Below, piece after piece: positions 27,093-35,182 of a stretch of DNA of 35,182 nt. Source of the stretch: Alphaproteobacteria bacterium MarineAlpha6_Bin4. Its GTDB lineage: Bacteria > Pseudomonadota > Alphaproteobacteria > GCA-002720895. The DNA lies in contig PTKO01000009.1 of assembly GCA_002937775.1 (NCBI GenBank), positions 1-35,182 of the forward strand. The letters run 5' to 3'. Each line of letters starts with the position of its first letter. The stretch's first letter is position 1. The notes under the pieces were generated by a model. The model was given only the letters and a program-made list of their open reading frames with translations. It was not told where the DNA came from and made no database searches. The position numbers and the translations under genes were made by a program.

Positions 27093-27452
27093 ATGAAAAA
27101 TTTTTTTTTGCAAATATATTCTTACTTAAATGGAGAATTTATAGGAAAAGACCAATTAGGTAACAAATATTACAAATCTAATATAAGCCATGGTACAAAA
27201 AAGGATAAAAGATGGGTTTTATATAAGAAAAATGAAGACCCAACTAATATAGACCCAAGTTGGCATGCATGGCTACATCATATTATTGATAAAGTACCAG
27301 ATAAAAAAAAAGAATATTATTGGCAAAAAAAAATTACCCCTAATCTAACTGGTAGCAATAATGCATACTTACCTGAGGGGCATTCTTTAAATAAAAAAAA
27401 GAAACAACAAAAAAAAAATTATGAACCGTGGGTACCACATAAAAAAAAATAA
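27093..27452 (+). CDS. NADH:ubiquinone oxidoreductase 17.2 kDa-type subunit (NDUFA12 family)
   Basis: This 119-residue homologue of the mitochondrial complex I accessory subunit NDUFA12 is found in alphaproteobacteria. The family pattern is clear: FIGKDQLGNKYYK near 16-28, KRWVLYKKNEDPTNIDPSWHAW (RW..Y and P.WH.WLHH are the key residues), LHHIIDKVP, then WQKKITPNLTGSNNAYLPEGH and a C-terminal YEPWVP. Its place next to a DUF2155 gene and aat is conserved in alphaproteobacteria. It probably associates with respiratory complex I at the inner membrane; no nuo genes are in the window. Its end overlaps the next gene by 32 bases. Confidence 0.9.
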   Translation: MKNFFLQIYSYLNGEFIGKDQLGNKYYKSNISHGTKKDKRWVLYKKNEDPTNIDPSWHAWLHHIIDKVPDKKKEYYWQKKITPNLTGSNNAYLPEGHSLNKKKKQQKKNYEPWVPHKKK

Positions 27453-27813
27453 TAAATTATTTATATTTTTTTGTACTTTTTTTTTATTATTCTCAAATAA
27501 TGTTAATTCTATAACTATCCTAGGAGCATTAAATAAAGTAAGTGGTAAAATATCTAAAATAAAAATTGAAGACAATAGTGAAATTTTTTTTGGTACCTTA
27601 AAGATTGTTGTAAAAACTTGTAAAAAATCCTTACCTGAAGATCCGCCAGAAGATTCTGCTTTTATTAAAATATGGGATAGAAAATTTGAAAAAGAAGAAG
27701 AAGAAATTTTTAGTGGCTGGATGTTTTCATCTAGTCCATCAATATCAACAATAGATCATGCTGTTTATGATGTTTGGGTCATAGATTGTATGATATCATA
27801 TATTGAAGATTGA
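27421..27813 (+). CDS. DUF2155 domain-containing secreted protein
   Basis: This 130-residue protein has a signal peptide (roughly 1-30, [19 protein letters not shown]) and then a DUF2155 domain. The domain runs from [14 protein letters not shown], through [24 protein letters not shown] (the C and the PP-E residues), to [17 protein letters not shown] and YDVWVIDC. The two conserved cysteines (in VKTCKK and VIDC) could form a disulfide in the periplasm. The function is unknown. The ATG overlaps the NDUFA12 gene by 32 bases and no later start would keep the whole signal peptide. Its last 49 bases overlap the aat 3' end on the other strand. Confidence 0.85.
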   Translation: MNRGYHIKKNNKLFIFFCTFFLLFSNNVNSITILGALNKVSGKISKIKIEDNSEIFFGTLKIVVKTCKKSLPEDPPEDSAFIKIWDRKFEKEEEEIFSGWMFSSSPSISTIDHAVYDVWVIDCMISYIED

Positions 27814-28412
27814 GAAATTTTTTTCTTAAAATCTGCATTTTTTTTTAGAGATTTTCCTAACATACTTAAATATTTATCTCTTGATATTTCTATTGCTCCA
27901 AATCCTTCCAAATGAGGATTGACAAACTGGGTATCTAAAAGAGTAAAGCCTCTTATCTTTAAATTAGCAACCAAATATACTAAGCAGATTTTACTTGAAT
28001 TAGAAACAGTGCTAAACATACTTTCACCAAAAAAAGCTGAGCCTAATGATACACCATAAAGACCTCCAACTAATTTATTTTTTGACCAAGCTTCAAGAGA
28101 ATGGGCGTGCCCAATTTTATGCAAGTTAGAATATAATTTTATTATTTCTTTATTAATCCACGTAGTCGGCCTTCCTTTTGTTTTTTTTGCACAATTAGCA
28201 ATGACTTTATTAAAATTTGTATTTATGGTGATTTTAAATTTTTTTTTTTTAATCTCTTTTTTTAAACTTTTTGATATTTTCAAATCATTTAATGGAATAA
28301 CACCTCTTTTTTTTGGATTTATCCAATATATATTTGGATCATCAATACTCTCAGACATTGGAAATATTCCTAGAGAGTAACCTTTTAAGATTGTTTGTTC
28401 GTTAATGCTCAT
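27765..28412 (-). CDS. aat: Leucyl/phenylalanyl-tRNA--protein transferase
   Basis: This 215-residue enzyme transfers Leu or Phe from aminoacyl-tRNA to proteins starting with Lys or Arg, creating ClpS-recognised N-degrons. Typical segments are [10 protein letters not shown] (12-21), [38 protein letters not shown] (the HAHS.E.W part is most diagnostic), [21 protein letters not shown], and [16 protein letters not shown] (D and H conserved). The start overlaps the accC stop by one base (TAATG). The C-terminal tail after YLSMLGKSL extends into sequence antisense to the DUF2155 gene. ClpS and ClpA, the downstream partners, are at 20698-23341. Confidence 0.95.
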   Translation of the reverse strand: MSINEQTILKGYSLGIFPMSESIDDPNIYWINPKKRGVIPLNDLKISKSLKKEIKKKKFKITINTNFNKVIANCAKKTKGRPTTWINKEIIKLYSNLHKIGHAHSLEAWSKNKLVGGLYGVSLGSAFFGESMFSTVSNSSKICLVYLVANLKIRGFTLLDTQFVNPHLEGFGAIEISRDKYLSMLGKSLKKNADFKKKISQSSIYDIIQSMTQTS

Positions 28413-29755
28413 TAATAGTTAACTGATAAGAATTTATCTAGCCAATTTATATGATAATTACCTTTAATATAATCTTTGCTATTTAAAATTTTTAAATGCA
28501 AAGGTATATTAGTTTTTACTCCATTAATTACATATTCTATTAAGCATCTTTTAAGTCTTAAAATGGCCTCATTCCTGTTTCTTGAATATATTATTATTTT
28601 TGAAATTAAATTATCATATTGATGTGGAACTATACAACCAGCATATAACGCAGAATCTATTCTTACACCTGGTCCACCAGGAGAGTGATATTCTTCTATT
28701 CTACCAGGTGACGGTATAAAACTAAGAGGGTCTTCGGCATTTATTCTACATTGTATTGAATGACCAGAAAATTGAATATCTTTTTGTCTAAAACTTATTT
28801 TTTGACCAGCAGCAATTTTAATCTGTTGTTTTACTAAATCTACCCCAGTTATTCTTTCAGTTATTGTGTGTTCTATTTGAACCCTAGTATTCATTTCCAT
28901 AAAATAAAATTTTTTATTTTTATATAACAATTCAACAGTTCCAAGGCTTTCATAGCCAATCTTTTTAATTGTTTTAACTACCAAATCACAAATTTTTTTT
29001 CTTTGCGTCTCTGTTAATGAAGGAGAGGGGGTTTCCTCGATTATTTTTTGCTTATTTCTTTGTATCGAACAATCTCTCTCACCCAAATGTACAATATTTC
29101 CTTTTTTATCTGCAACGATTTGAATTTCAATATGTCTAGGATTATCAAAGAATTTTTCTAAATAAACATTATCATTTCCAAATGAATTTTTAACTTCTTG
29201 TTTTACTAATACATAATTCGATACTAATTCTTTTTGATTTTTTATTACTCTTATTCCTTTACCGCCTCCACCTGAACCAGCCTTTAATATAACTGGGTAC
29301 CCAATCTTTTTTGCAATATTCTTTGCTTCTTCAATAGAATTTAAATAACCATCAGACCCAGGTATTACAGGAAATTTATTTTTTTTCATTAATTTTTTTG
29401 CATTTATTTTATCTCCATATATTTTTATTTGTTCGCTAGTTGGGCCAATAAAAGTTATTTTATGTTGTTTTACCATAGAGGCGAACTCAGAGTTTTCTGA
29501 GAAAAAACCTGCTCCTGGATGAATAGCATCAGAATTTGTAATTTCTGCAGCAGATAATATTGCAAAGGAGTTTAAATAACTATTTTTTATTGAGGATTTT
29601 CCAATACATACCGCTTCATCCGCAAGCCTAACATGCATAGAGTCTCTGTCTATTAGCGAATGAACAGCAACAGTCTTAATTCCAAGATCTCTACAGGTTC
29701 TAACAATTCTTAAAGCAATTTCCCCTCTATTTGCTATTAAAATTTTTTTAAACAT
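28412..29755 (-). CDS. accC: Acetyl-CoA carboxylase, biotin carboxylase subunit
   Basis: This 447-residue ATP-grasp enzyme carboxylates biotin on AccB, the first half-reaction of acetyl-CoA carboxylase. [14 protein letters not shown] opens the protein, with the biotin carboxylase N domain. The glycine-rich ATP loop [14 protein letters not shown] is at 158-171, [19 protein letters not shown] follows near 223-241, and [15 protein letters not shown] (286-300) carries the metal and bicarbonate ligands. [10 protein letters not shown] (79-88) replaces the common HPGYGFLSEN. The length equals the E. coli protein. It follows accB by 9 bases and shares a TAATG with aat. Confidence 0.96.
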   Translation of the reverse strand: MFKKILIANRGEIALRIVRTCRDLGIKTVAVHSLIDRDSMHVRLADEAVCIGKSSIKNSYLNSFAILSAAEITNSDAIHPGAGFFSENSEFASMVKQHKITFIGPTSEQIKIYGDKINAKKLMKKNKFPVIPGSDGYLNSIEEAKNIAKKIGYPVILKAGSGGGGKGIRVIKNQKELVSNYVLVKQEVKNSFGNDNVYLEKFFDNPRHIEIQIVADKKGNIVHLGERDCSIQRNKQKIIEETPSPSLTETQRKKICDLVVKTIKKIGYESLGTVELLYKNKKFYFMEMNTRVQIEHTITERITGVDLVKQQIKIAAGQKISFRQKDIQFSGHSIQCRINAEDPLSFIPSPGRIEEYHSPGGPGVRIDSALYAGCIVPHQYDNLISKIIIYSRNRNEAILRLKRCLIEYVINGVKTNIPLHLKILNSKDYIKGNYHINWLDKFLSVNY

Positions 29756-29764
29756 TTATTTAAA

Positions 29765-30157
29765 TTACTTAATTACAACTAATGGTTGTCCAAATTCCAC
29801 AGGCTCAGAATCATTGACTAGAATTTTTTCAATTTTTCCCGCTTTTTGACATTTTATAGGATTAAATGTTTTCATCGCCTCAATTATCATTAAAGTGTCA
29901 CCTTTTTTAACACTTTGTCCCTGTTTAATAAAAGCATTTGCTTTTGGTTCAGGGGACAAATACACAGTTCCTACCATAGGAGATGTTATTGCATTCTCAT
30001 GTTTAATTTGAACTCTTTTACTTTCAGATTTTTGTAAATTAATTAGGCCATCGTCATTTTTTTTAACAAAATCATTTTTTTTCAAAACTTCAGTAAGTTC
30101 TTTTACAGCTTTTAGTAAATTTTTTAATAATTTTTTATCGCTTAAATCGTTTGCCAT
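29765..30157 (-). CDS. accB: Biotin carboxyl carrier protein of acetyl-CoA carboxylase
   Basis: This 130-residue carrier has a charged helical N-terminal part (1-45), a short linker and a biotinyl domain from about 55 to 130. The biotin attachment site is EAMKTFN with K96; the common form is EAMKMMN, and the third residue after Lys varies in alphaproteobacteria. SPMVGTVYLSPEPKANAF is the BCCP signature with the protruding thumb. It starts 3 bases after the aroQ stop and precedes accC by 9 bases, so the three are one operon. Confidence 0.95.
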   Translation of the reverse strand: MANDLSDKKLLKNLLKAVKELTEVLKKNDFVKKNDDGLINLQKSESKRVQIKHENAITSPMVGTVYLSPEPKANAFIKQGQSVKKGDTLMIIEAMKTFNPIKCQKAGKIEKILVNDSEPVEFGQPLVVIK

Positions 30158-30160
30158 TTT

Positions 30161-30598
30161 TTATTTTAATAAATTTTTCATTGCTTTAGCTGCTAAAATA
30201 TAACTATAAGAACCAAATCCAAAAATAACACCATTAGCAACTTCTGATATATAAGATTTTTTTCTAAACTCTTCTCTTTTGTGAATATTTGATAAATGAA
30301 TTTCTATTATTGGAATCTTAATAGCTTTTAAAGCGTCAAAAATACCAATAGATGTATGTGTGTAAGCACCAGCATTTATTAATAAACCACTGTAATCATC
30401 TTGCATGCAATCTTGTATCCAATCTATTATCTTAGACTCTTCATTGCTTTGTTTAAAAATAAACTCTAAAGTATTGTTTTTTCCGAATTTTATTAAATTA
30501 GATTCAATTTCTTTTAGCGAAGTTTTTCCATATATTTCCACTTCTCTTTTACCAAGTAAATTTAAATTTGGGCCGTTAATTACTAAAACTTTCTTCAT
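30161..30598 (-). CDS. aroQ: 3-dehydroquinate dehydratase, type II
   Basis: This 145-residue dodecameric-type dehydratase carries out the third step of the shikimate pathway. VINGPNLNLLGKREVEIYG (6-24) contains the catalytic Y23 and the mobile-loop R18. INAGAYTHTSIGIFDAL (74-90) has N75 and the general-acid H81. EIHLSNIHKREEFR (99-112) has H101 and R112. The GFGSYSYILAAKA ending is typical. It leads the aroQ-accB-accC-aat run, with a 56-base gap from the M48 protease gene that may hold a promoter. Confidence 0.96.
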   Translation of the reverse strand: MKKVLVINGPNLNLLGKREVEIYGKTSLKEIESNLIKFGKNNTLEFIFKQSNEESKIIDWIQDCMQDDYSGLLINAGAYTHTSIGIFDALKAIKIPIIEIHLSNIHKREEFRKKSYISEVANGVIFGFGSYSYILAAKAMKNLLK

Positions 30599-30654
30599 TT
30601 TAAAAAATAAATACTATAAATAAAAAAAATTAATCTTACCACATTAGTTAATTA

Positions 30655-32001
30655 TCATTTTCTTTTTTTTGAATTAATTTTTTTTTCTAATTCAATTAAA
30701 TTATTCCATAATGTTGTATTTTTTTTTACTATTTTTTTTGCCCTTTCAATAAAACTAATTGCCATATTATCATCGCCTTTTAAATATGAAGAGTAGGCAG
30801 AAGCATATCTAGATTTACCCATTTCTGAATTTTTTCCATGTGCAACAGATAATAAATACCATAGCTTATTATTTTCTGAATCTTTTTGTTTTGCTTTAGA
30901 AAGTAATTCTATTGATTTGATCGTTGTTTTTTTTGTATCTAAATCAATTAAAGTATGGGCTAATTCTATTTGCACCAAAGGATCATTAGGTAACAATTTA
31001 TTAACAATTAAGTAATTATTTAACGACTCCTTTAATAAGCCATTTTCACGTAACATTTGTGCCTTTAACTCATAAAAATAAGGGTTTGATGGGTATTTAT
31101 CAATTAATTGATTTATCAATGAATTTCCTTTATCCAAATTAAATAATTTATAATTAGCTATAGCAAGCGCATATTTTTTTTGATCATCATTAAATCTTGT
31201 TTCATTTTTTATTGAATCGATAACACTTTCTGGTTCAGTAAAACCTATTAATTTTGCTTGTATAAATTTATATTTTTCTTCCGTAGTTAATTCATTTGGT
31301 CTGATGTTATTTAATTTTTTTACCTTATTTATATTCTCACAATCTTCATTTATGGCTGCGTTTTTTGCATCTCTTATTCTTTCTCTTGTTAGAGGGTGAG
31401 ATTGGGTGTAAGCGGTTTTTTGATAGTAAACTTGCATTTCTTCTAAAAGTTCAAGAAAACTTATAATACCACATAGTGATTTTCCACTTTTTTTTAAAAA
31501 GGAAAACCCTGCTTGATCAGCGGAACCTTCTTGCACTCTAGAGAAACTTAAAAAAGATCTTCTAGAAGCTGTTAGAGCTCCTCCGCCGATTGCAGCGGCT
31601 GCATTTGGATCTTTAGTTAAAGCTTGAACTGCTCCTCCCAAAATAACACCGACTAAAGTTATTGCCCTAGCTTTTCCAAGATTTTCATAAATTTTTACAT
31701 GGTGTCTTCCTGTTATGTGTCCAATTTCATGTGCAATAACTCCTTCAAGGGCATTTACGTTATTTGATTTCTTTATTAAACCAGAAAAAATAAATATTTT
31801 TTGGCCTGGAGTTACAAAAGCATTTAATTGATCATCGTTTATTATAAAAATTTTTAATTTTTCTGAATCTTGTTCAGCGGCAATTGCTATCGGTCTAACA
31901 ATTTCTTTAATTAAATTCTCAATCTCTGAATCTCTAATAAATGCAGATAGATTTGATGAAATAGATAATAAAAAAAATAATAATATTAAAAACTTTTTCA
32001 T
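30655..32001 (-). CDS. M48-family periplasmic metalloprotease with C-terminal TPR repeats (BepA-like)
   Basis: This 448-residue protein has a signal peptide (1-20, cleavage likely after SNLSA) and an M48 peptidase domain with the zinc motif HEIGHITGRHH (HEXXH at 91-95). The third ligand is probably E158 in VQEGSADQAG. Hydrophobic, glycine-rich stretches around 113-146 flank the active site, as in BepA/YfgC. From about 245 to the end there are helical TPR-like repeats (for example YELKAQMLRENGLLKESLNNYL, with alternating A/L/G positions). BepA-type enzymes control outer-membrane protein and LPS-transport assembly; that role is inferred. The gene diverges from the aminotransferase gene across 33 bases. 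Confidence 0.9.
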   Translation of the reverse strand: MKKFLILLFFLLSISSNLSAFIRDSEIENLIKEIVRPIAIAAEQDSEKLKIFIINDDQLNAFVTPGQKIFIFSGLIKKSNNVNALEGVIAHEIGHITGRHHVKIYENLGKARAITLVGVILGGAVQALTKDPNAAAAIGGGALTASRRSFLSFSRVQEGSADQAGFSFLKKSGKSLCGIISFLELLEEMQVYYQKTAYTQSHPLTRERIRDAKNAAINEDCENINKVKKLNNIRPNELTTEEKYKFIQAKLIGFTEPESVIDSIKNETRFNDDQKKYALAIANYKLFNLDKGNSLINQLIDKYPSNPYFYELKAQMLRENGLLKESLNNYLIVNKLLPNDPLVQIELAHTLIDLDTKKTTIKSIELLSKAKQKDSENNKLWYLLSVAHGKNSEMGKSRYASAYSSYLKGDDNMAISFIERAKKIVKKNTTLWNNLIELEKKINSKKRK

Positions 32002-32034
32002 ATAGATTAATATTATATTTCTTTTTTATTTTTT

Positions 32035-33180
32035 ATGATTAAATTTTTATCAAAAAGAGGGCAAGTTTCTAACTTCATAGTAATGGATTTATTTGAAGAG
32101 GCTAGAAATTTAAGCAATCAAGGAAATAAAATAATACATTTTGAGGCTGGGCAACCAACAGCTAAGTTGCCTAATATCGCATTTAAACAAGCATTAAATA
32201 AAATTAAAAAAACAAATGTTAGTTACACAAATCCTTTAGGTTTAGAATTATTAAAAAAAAAGATAAGTAATTTTTATTTAAAAAATTACAAATCTAAAAT
32301 TGATTATAACAGAATAATTATAACATTTGGCTCTTCAGGGGCATTTATATTAGCTTTTCTAAGTGCTTTTGACAAAGGTGATACAATAGGAGTTACCGTC
32401 CCCAATTATCCAGCGTATAAAAATATGATTCAAGCATTTGACTTAAAAATGAAGCCAATTTTTTGTAATTCAAAAAAAAATTTTGAATATAATTTTAAAA
32501 ATATTTGTAAATATAAGAATATAGATGGATTGCTAATATCAAATCCTTTAAATCCTACTGGCGCAGTTATAAATAAAGAAGAAATAAACAAAATATCTGT
32601 TTTTTGTAAAAAAAATAATATTAGAATTATTGCAGATGAAATTTATCATGGAATAGATTTTACAAAAAAATCAGATACGTTTTTTAATCATAATAAAGAT
32701 TCTATAATCATAAATAGTTTCTCCAAATATTTTCTTTTAACAGGCTGGAGAATTGGATGGATGGTTTGTCCTGATAATTTATATTCATCTATTAAAAATC
32801 TTGCTCCAAATTTATTTGTTGCTCCACCTACCATATCTCAATATGTTGCATTATCCTCTTTGAATTATGGAAACTTCTTAAACAAGATAGTTAAAACATA
32901 TAAAAAAAATATGGAATTGTTATACACCGAATTACCAAAAATTGGCTTTCGCCCAGTTCTTAAACCAGAAGGTAGCTTTTATTTATATGCTGATATATCA
33001 AAAATATCTAATGATAGTGAGAAACTTTGCAAAAATTTATTAAAAAAATATGGTTTAGTACTAACACCAGGCATTGATTTTGACTCAAAAGAAGGCAAGA
33101 AGTATGTTCGTTTTTGTTATTCGTACCCAGAAAAAGAAATTATTAAAGGTATCAAAAAATTAAATTCAATTTTTAATTGA
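32035..33180 (+). CDS. PLP-dependent aminotransferase, class I/II
   Basis: This 381-residue fold-type I aminotransferase has the opening FIVMDLFEEARNL then IIHFEAGQPT (the VMD and GQP residues) that is typical of a group of aspartate-aminotransferase-like proteins in alphaproteobacteria. YTNPLGLELLKKKI (64-77) follows. SNPLNPTGAV (169-178) and DEIYHGI (201-207, D201) bind the cofactor, and NSFSKYFLLTGWRIGW (227-242) has the Schiff-base K231 and R239. A substrate-carboxylate arginine is likely in YVRFCYS near the end. The exact amino acid is not evident. It overlaps the transglycosylase gene tail-to-tail by 15 bases. Confidence 0.88.
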   Translation: MIKFLSKRGQVSNFIVMDLFEEARNLSNQGNKIIHFEAGQPTAKLPNIAFKQALNKIKKTNVSYTNPLGLELLKKKISNFYLKNYKSKIDYNRIIITFGSSGAFILAFLSAFDKGDTIGVTVPNYPAYKNMIQAFDLKMKPIFCNSKKNFEYNFKNICKYKNIDGLLISNPLNPTGAVINKEEINKISVFCKKNNIRIIADEIYHGIDFTKKSDTFFNHNKDSIIINSFSKYFLLTGWRIGWMVCPDNLYSSIKNLAPNLFVAPPTISQYVALSSLNYGNFLNKIVKTYKKNMELLYTELPKIGFRPVLKPEGSFYLYADISKISNDSEKLCKNLLKKYGLVLTPGIDFDSKEGKKYVRFCYSYPEKEIIKGIKKLNSIFN

Positions 33181-35182
33181 AAATATACTCATATTTTTAC
33201 TATTTTGATTTTTTTGTCTATAAACTTGTAAATTAGACAAAACAATTTTCACATATAATCTAGTTTCCCTTATTGGTATTTTTTCAATCCAACTGATAGT
33301 ATCTACATTATCTTTTCTTGGATCTCCATATTTTTTTACCCATCTCTTTACTCTTCTAGGACCGGCGTTATATCCAATAAGTGCCAATAGGTATGAATCA
33401 TAATTGTTTGCTAGTGAATACAAATAATAAGAACCAAGATTTACATTATATTGAGCGTCACTAGTTAATCTTTTTTTTGAGTAGCTTAGTTTTAATTGCT
33501 TTGACACTTTACTTGCAGTTGCAGGCATAACTTGCATTAAACCTCTAGCGCCAACTCTACTTATTGCTTTAATATCAAATGCGCTTTCTTGCTTTATAAC
33601 TGCGTAAACTAACTCTTTTTCAACATCTTTATAAATTTTATAATCTTTTAAAGAAGGGTATGAATAATGATATAAAAAAATATTTTTCTTTTCAGCATAT
33701 TTTGCAGCTTTTATTGCTAAATCTGGCCTATTAAAATCTTTAGATAACTTTGCGATTATTTGAAGTTGACCAGGACTTTGACTATTATAAATAATATTAG
33801 AAATAAAAATTTTTGCATTTTTTCTTGTTCCATTAGCTAATATTAATTCTGTAGCTTTATAAATATCACTTTCATAAAAGTTTATATCCTCTTTGCTAAA
33901 TAAATTTTTTCCGTACAACTCTTCATTAGTGATCAGAGGTTTGTTTTTATTAATTTTTTCAAAACTTAGTTGCCCATAAAATTCAGTCACAAATATCGAA
34001 GAATTTTTATACCACAAGTTACTTAGCTCAATATTTTTAATTTTTTCATATGATCTTGCAACCCAGAATGCTGATTTCGCTTTTTCACCATTATGGTCTG
34101 TATTTTCATATGAATTTAAAAAATGATTAATATAAACTTCTGGTTCTAAATTTAAAAATTCATAAGCTATCCATCCTGCGTACCATTCTGATTCTGAAAT
34201 CAAATCTTTAGATTTAGAACTAAAATCTTTAATCAAGTTATAGGCTTTTTTATATTCCTTATTTTCTATTAATTTTCTTACTATTATAGAAATTTCATAC
34301 CACCATTTTTTTTCATATTTAATATTGTTAGGAAGAGGGTTTATTAAATCATAAGCAGTTTTATATAATCTGCTTTTTCGTCTCCATCTTAATCTTTCAT
34401 ATACTAAGCCTTGATCACTTAATAAATTTTCATCAATTTTTGATATTGCTTGATCCACATTGCCGGCTCTTCGTCTTAAAATAATTTTAGCATTATATAA
34501 ATTTTTTTTATTTTTACTAACTAGAGGCAACATTCTTCTTGCTTCATAGGTTCTTCCAATCCATGTTAACCTATCAATTCTTTTATCATGATCTTTTGTA
34601 CTTAAAATTTTTTTATACCTTTTATAAAAATCCTTACTTTGTCTTTTAGTAAAATTTCTATTTATCCAGGTTTTTTTTGCAATTTTTCTAACATTTTCTA
34701 TTCCATTTTCTTTCCTTAAAGCATCCACATAATTTACAGCACCTTTAGTTGTTAGAGGGGGATTTTTTTCAAAATAACTTATTATTTTTTTATTATTAAA
34801 ATTACTATCAATAAACATTTCAATTTTTTTCCTGAAAAGTTTTCTTTCAGGCCAATTTTGATTTTTATTTATAAAAGATCTTGTTTGTGTGAAATGATTT
34901 GGATCATTATTTTGATATAAAAAATGCCATAAAACAATTTTTTTTAAAACTTCATCATTTTTTGCTAATTTATTTGCCTGTTTCCAATCTTTTTTTTTTA
35001 TAGCATTAAATACAATTTTTGATTCTTTATATTTTTCAAGATTTAATTTAGATTTATCTGATCTAGCTTTTGTTAATATTGAGTTAACAATATTAACTTT
35101 TTGTTTAATTTCTAAAACCTGTTTTTTTGTTAAACTATTTAACTCTAGGCAATAAAAAAAAAAAAAAAAATATGGATGATAA
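33166..35182 (-). CDS. Lytic murein transglycosylase (Slt70-like), 5' end beyond the window
   Basis: This is a peptidoglycan-cleaving Slt-family enzyme. The C-terminal catalytic domain has YAVIKQESAFDIKAISRVGA, with the catalytic Glu encoded at 33586-33588, then GLMQVMPATA, NLGSYYLYSL and ALIGYNAGPRRVKRW. A long helical superhelix precedes it. An ATG at 34818 is not the true start: the frame stays open to the window edge, and the extra 121 codons encode typical Slt sequence such as DWKQANKLA and NWPERKLFRKKIEM. Beside the edge the frame reads a run of Phe (from a 17-base A/T tract) like a signal-peptide core, so the start codon probably lies just outside. At least 671 residues. Confidence 0.92.
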   Translation of the reverse strand, partial: YHPYFFFFFYCLELNSLTKKQVLEIKQKVNIVNSILTKARSDKSKLNLEKYKESKIVFNAIKKKDWKQANKLAKNDEVLKKIVLWHFLYQNNDPNHFTQTRSFINKNQNWPERKLFRKKIEMFIDSNFNNKKIISYFEKNPPLTTKGAVNYVDALRKENGIENVRKIAKKTWINRNFTKRQSKDFYKRYKKILSTKDHDKRIDRLTWIGRTYEARRMLPLVSKNKKNLYNAKIILRRRAGNVDQAISKIDENLLSDQGLVYERLRWRRKSRLYKTAYDLINPLPNNIKYEKKWWYEISIIVRKLIENKEYKKAYNLIKDFSSKSKDLISESEWYAGWIAYEFLNLEPEVYINHFLNSYENTDHNGEKAKSAFWVARSYEKIKNIELSNLWYKNSSIFVTEFYGQLSFEKINKNKPLITNEELYGKNLFSKEDINFYESDIYKATELILANGTRKNAKIFISNIIYNSQSPGQLQIIAKLSKDFNRPDLAIKAAKYAEKKNIFLYHYSYPSLKDYKIYKDVEKELVYAVIKQESAFDIKAISRVGARGLMQVMPATASKVSKQLKLSYSKKRLTSDAQYNVNLGSYYLYSLANNYDSYLLALIGYNAGPRRVKRWVKKYGDPRKDNVDTISWIEKIPIRETRLYVKIVLSNLQVYRQKNQNSKNMSIFSIKN
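35154..35170. repeat. 17-base homopolymer (A on plus strand)
   Basis: An uninterrupted run of 17 A on the plus strand (T on the minus, coding strand) lies inside the open frame of the transglycosylase, at the presumed signal peptide. It is the longest homopolymer I noticed. It may be length-variable or a read/assembly length error. Confidence 0.85.

Noticed and set aside
1-35182. tRNA, rRNA, CRISPR, transposase or prophage genes
   Set aside because: I looked for conserved tRNA loops, direct repeats with spacers, and transposase or integrase motifs and saw none; a covariance-model search would be needed to exclude small RNAs fully.

Overview
The window is about 30% G+C by eye, has almost no intergenic space, and makes little use of Shine-Dalgarno sites. 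Its genes point to a streamlined alphaproteobacterium, most likely a marine SAR11-like (Pelagibacterales/AEGEAN-169 type) lineage. The alphaproteobacterial markers are a glycine-dependent 5-aminolevulinate synthase, an NDUFA12-type complex I protein next to a DUF2155 protein and aat, a fabI-aroC pair, and a 1200-residue B12-dependent ribonucleotide reductase with a C-terminal zinc segment. Assignment to a lineage is inference. I saw no rRNA, tRNA, CRISPR array, insertion sequence or prophage. No gene-free stretch exceeds 300 bases; the largest gaps are 16265-16434, 26954-27092, 1-130 and 17479-17585.

Layout. 131-4117 (+): deacetylase, xseB, ispA and dxs, with the first three overlapping. 4161-7327 (-): hemA, fabI, aroC. 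7392-9504 (+): thiO, thiS, thiG, making the thiamine thiazole moiety. 9501-10130 (-): pyrE. 10161-12490 (+): fhs with a 2OG-Fe(II) oxygenase-like gene. 12496-13602 (-): a glycosyltransferase. 13657-16264 (-): a signalling module of a periplasmic trypsin-like protease, an ECF sigma factor, a membrane anti-sigma factor and a small secreted protein. 16435-17478 (-): an iron-binding ABC protein behind a perfect Fur box. 17586-20655 (+): a PLP decarboxylase, a small membrane protein and a phosphohexomutase. 20698-23341 (+): clpS-clpA. 23351-26953 (-): nrdJ. 27093-27813 (+): NDUFA12 homologue and DUF2155. 27765-32001 (-): M48 protease, aroQ, accB, accC, aat. 32035-33180 (+): aminotransferase. 33166-35182 (-): a lytic transglycosylase whose frame runs off the right edge.

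How the genes connect. Dxs makes DXP, used both for isoprenoids (IspA) and by ThiG. Glycine feeds both HemA and ThiO. Aat, ClpS and ClpA together are the bacterial N-degron pathway. AccB, AccC and FabI serve fatty-acid synthesis; AroQ and AroC serve the shikimate pathway.

The most interesting part is 13657-16434. A shared promoter pattern, G(C/G)AA(T/C)-N16-CGTT, sits before the small secreted protein gene (13939-13963), before the sigma factor gene (15009-15033), and on the other strand at 16325-16349, where it points at a hairpin with an exposed CUCCCUC loop. A weaker copy lies before the anti-sigma gene. This looks like an autoregulated envelope-stress regulon that may include a small RNA.
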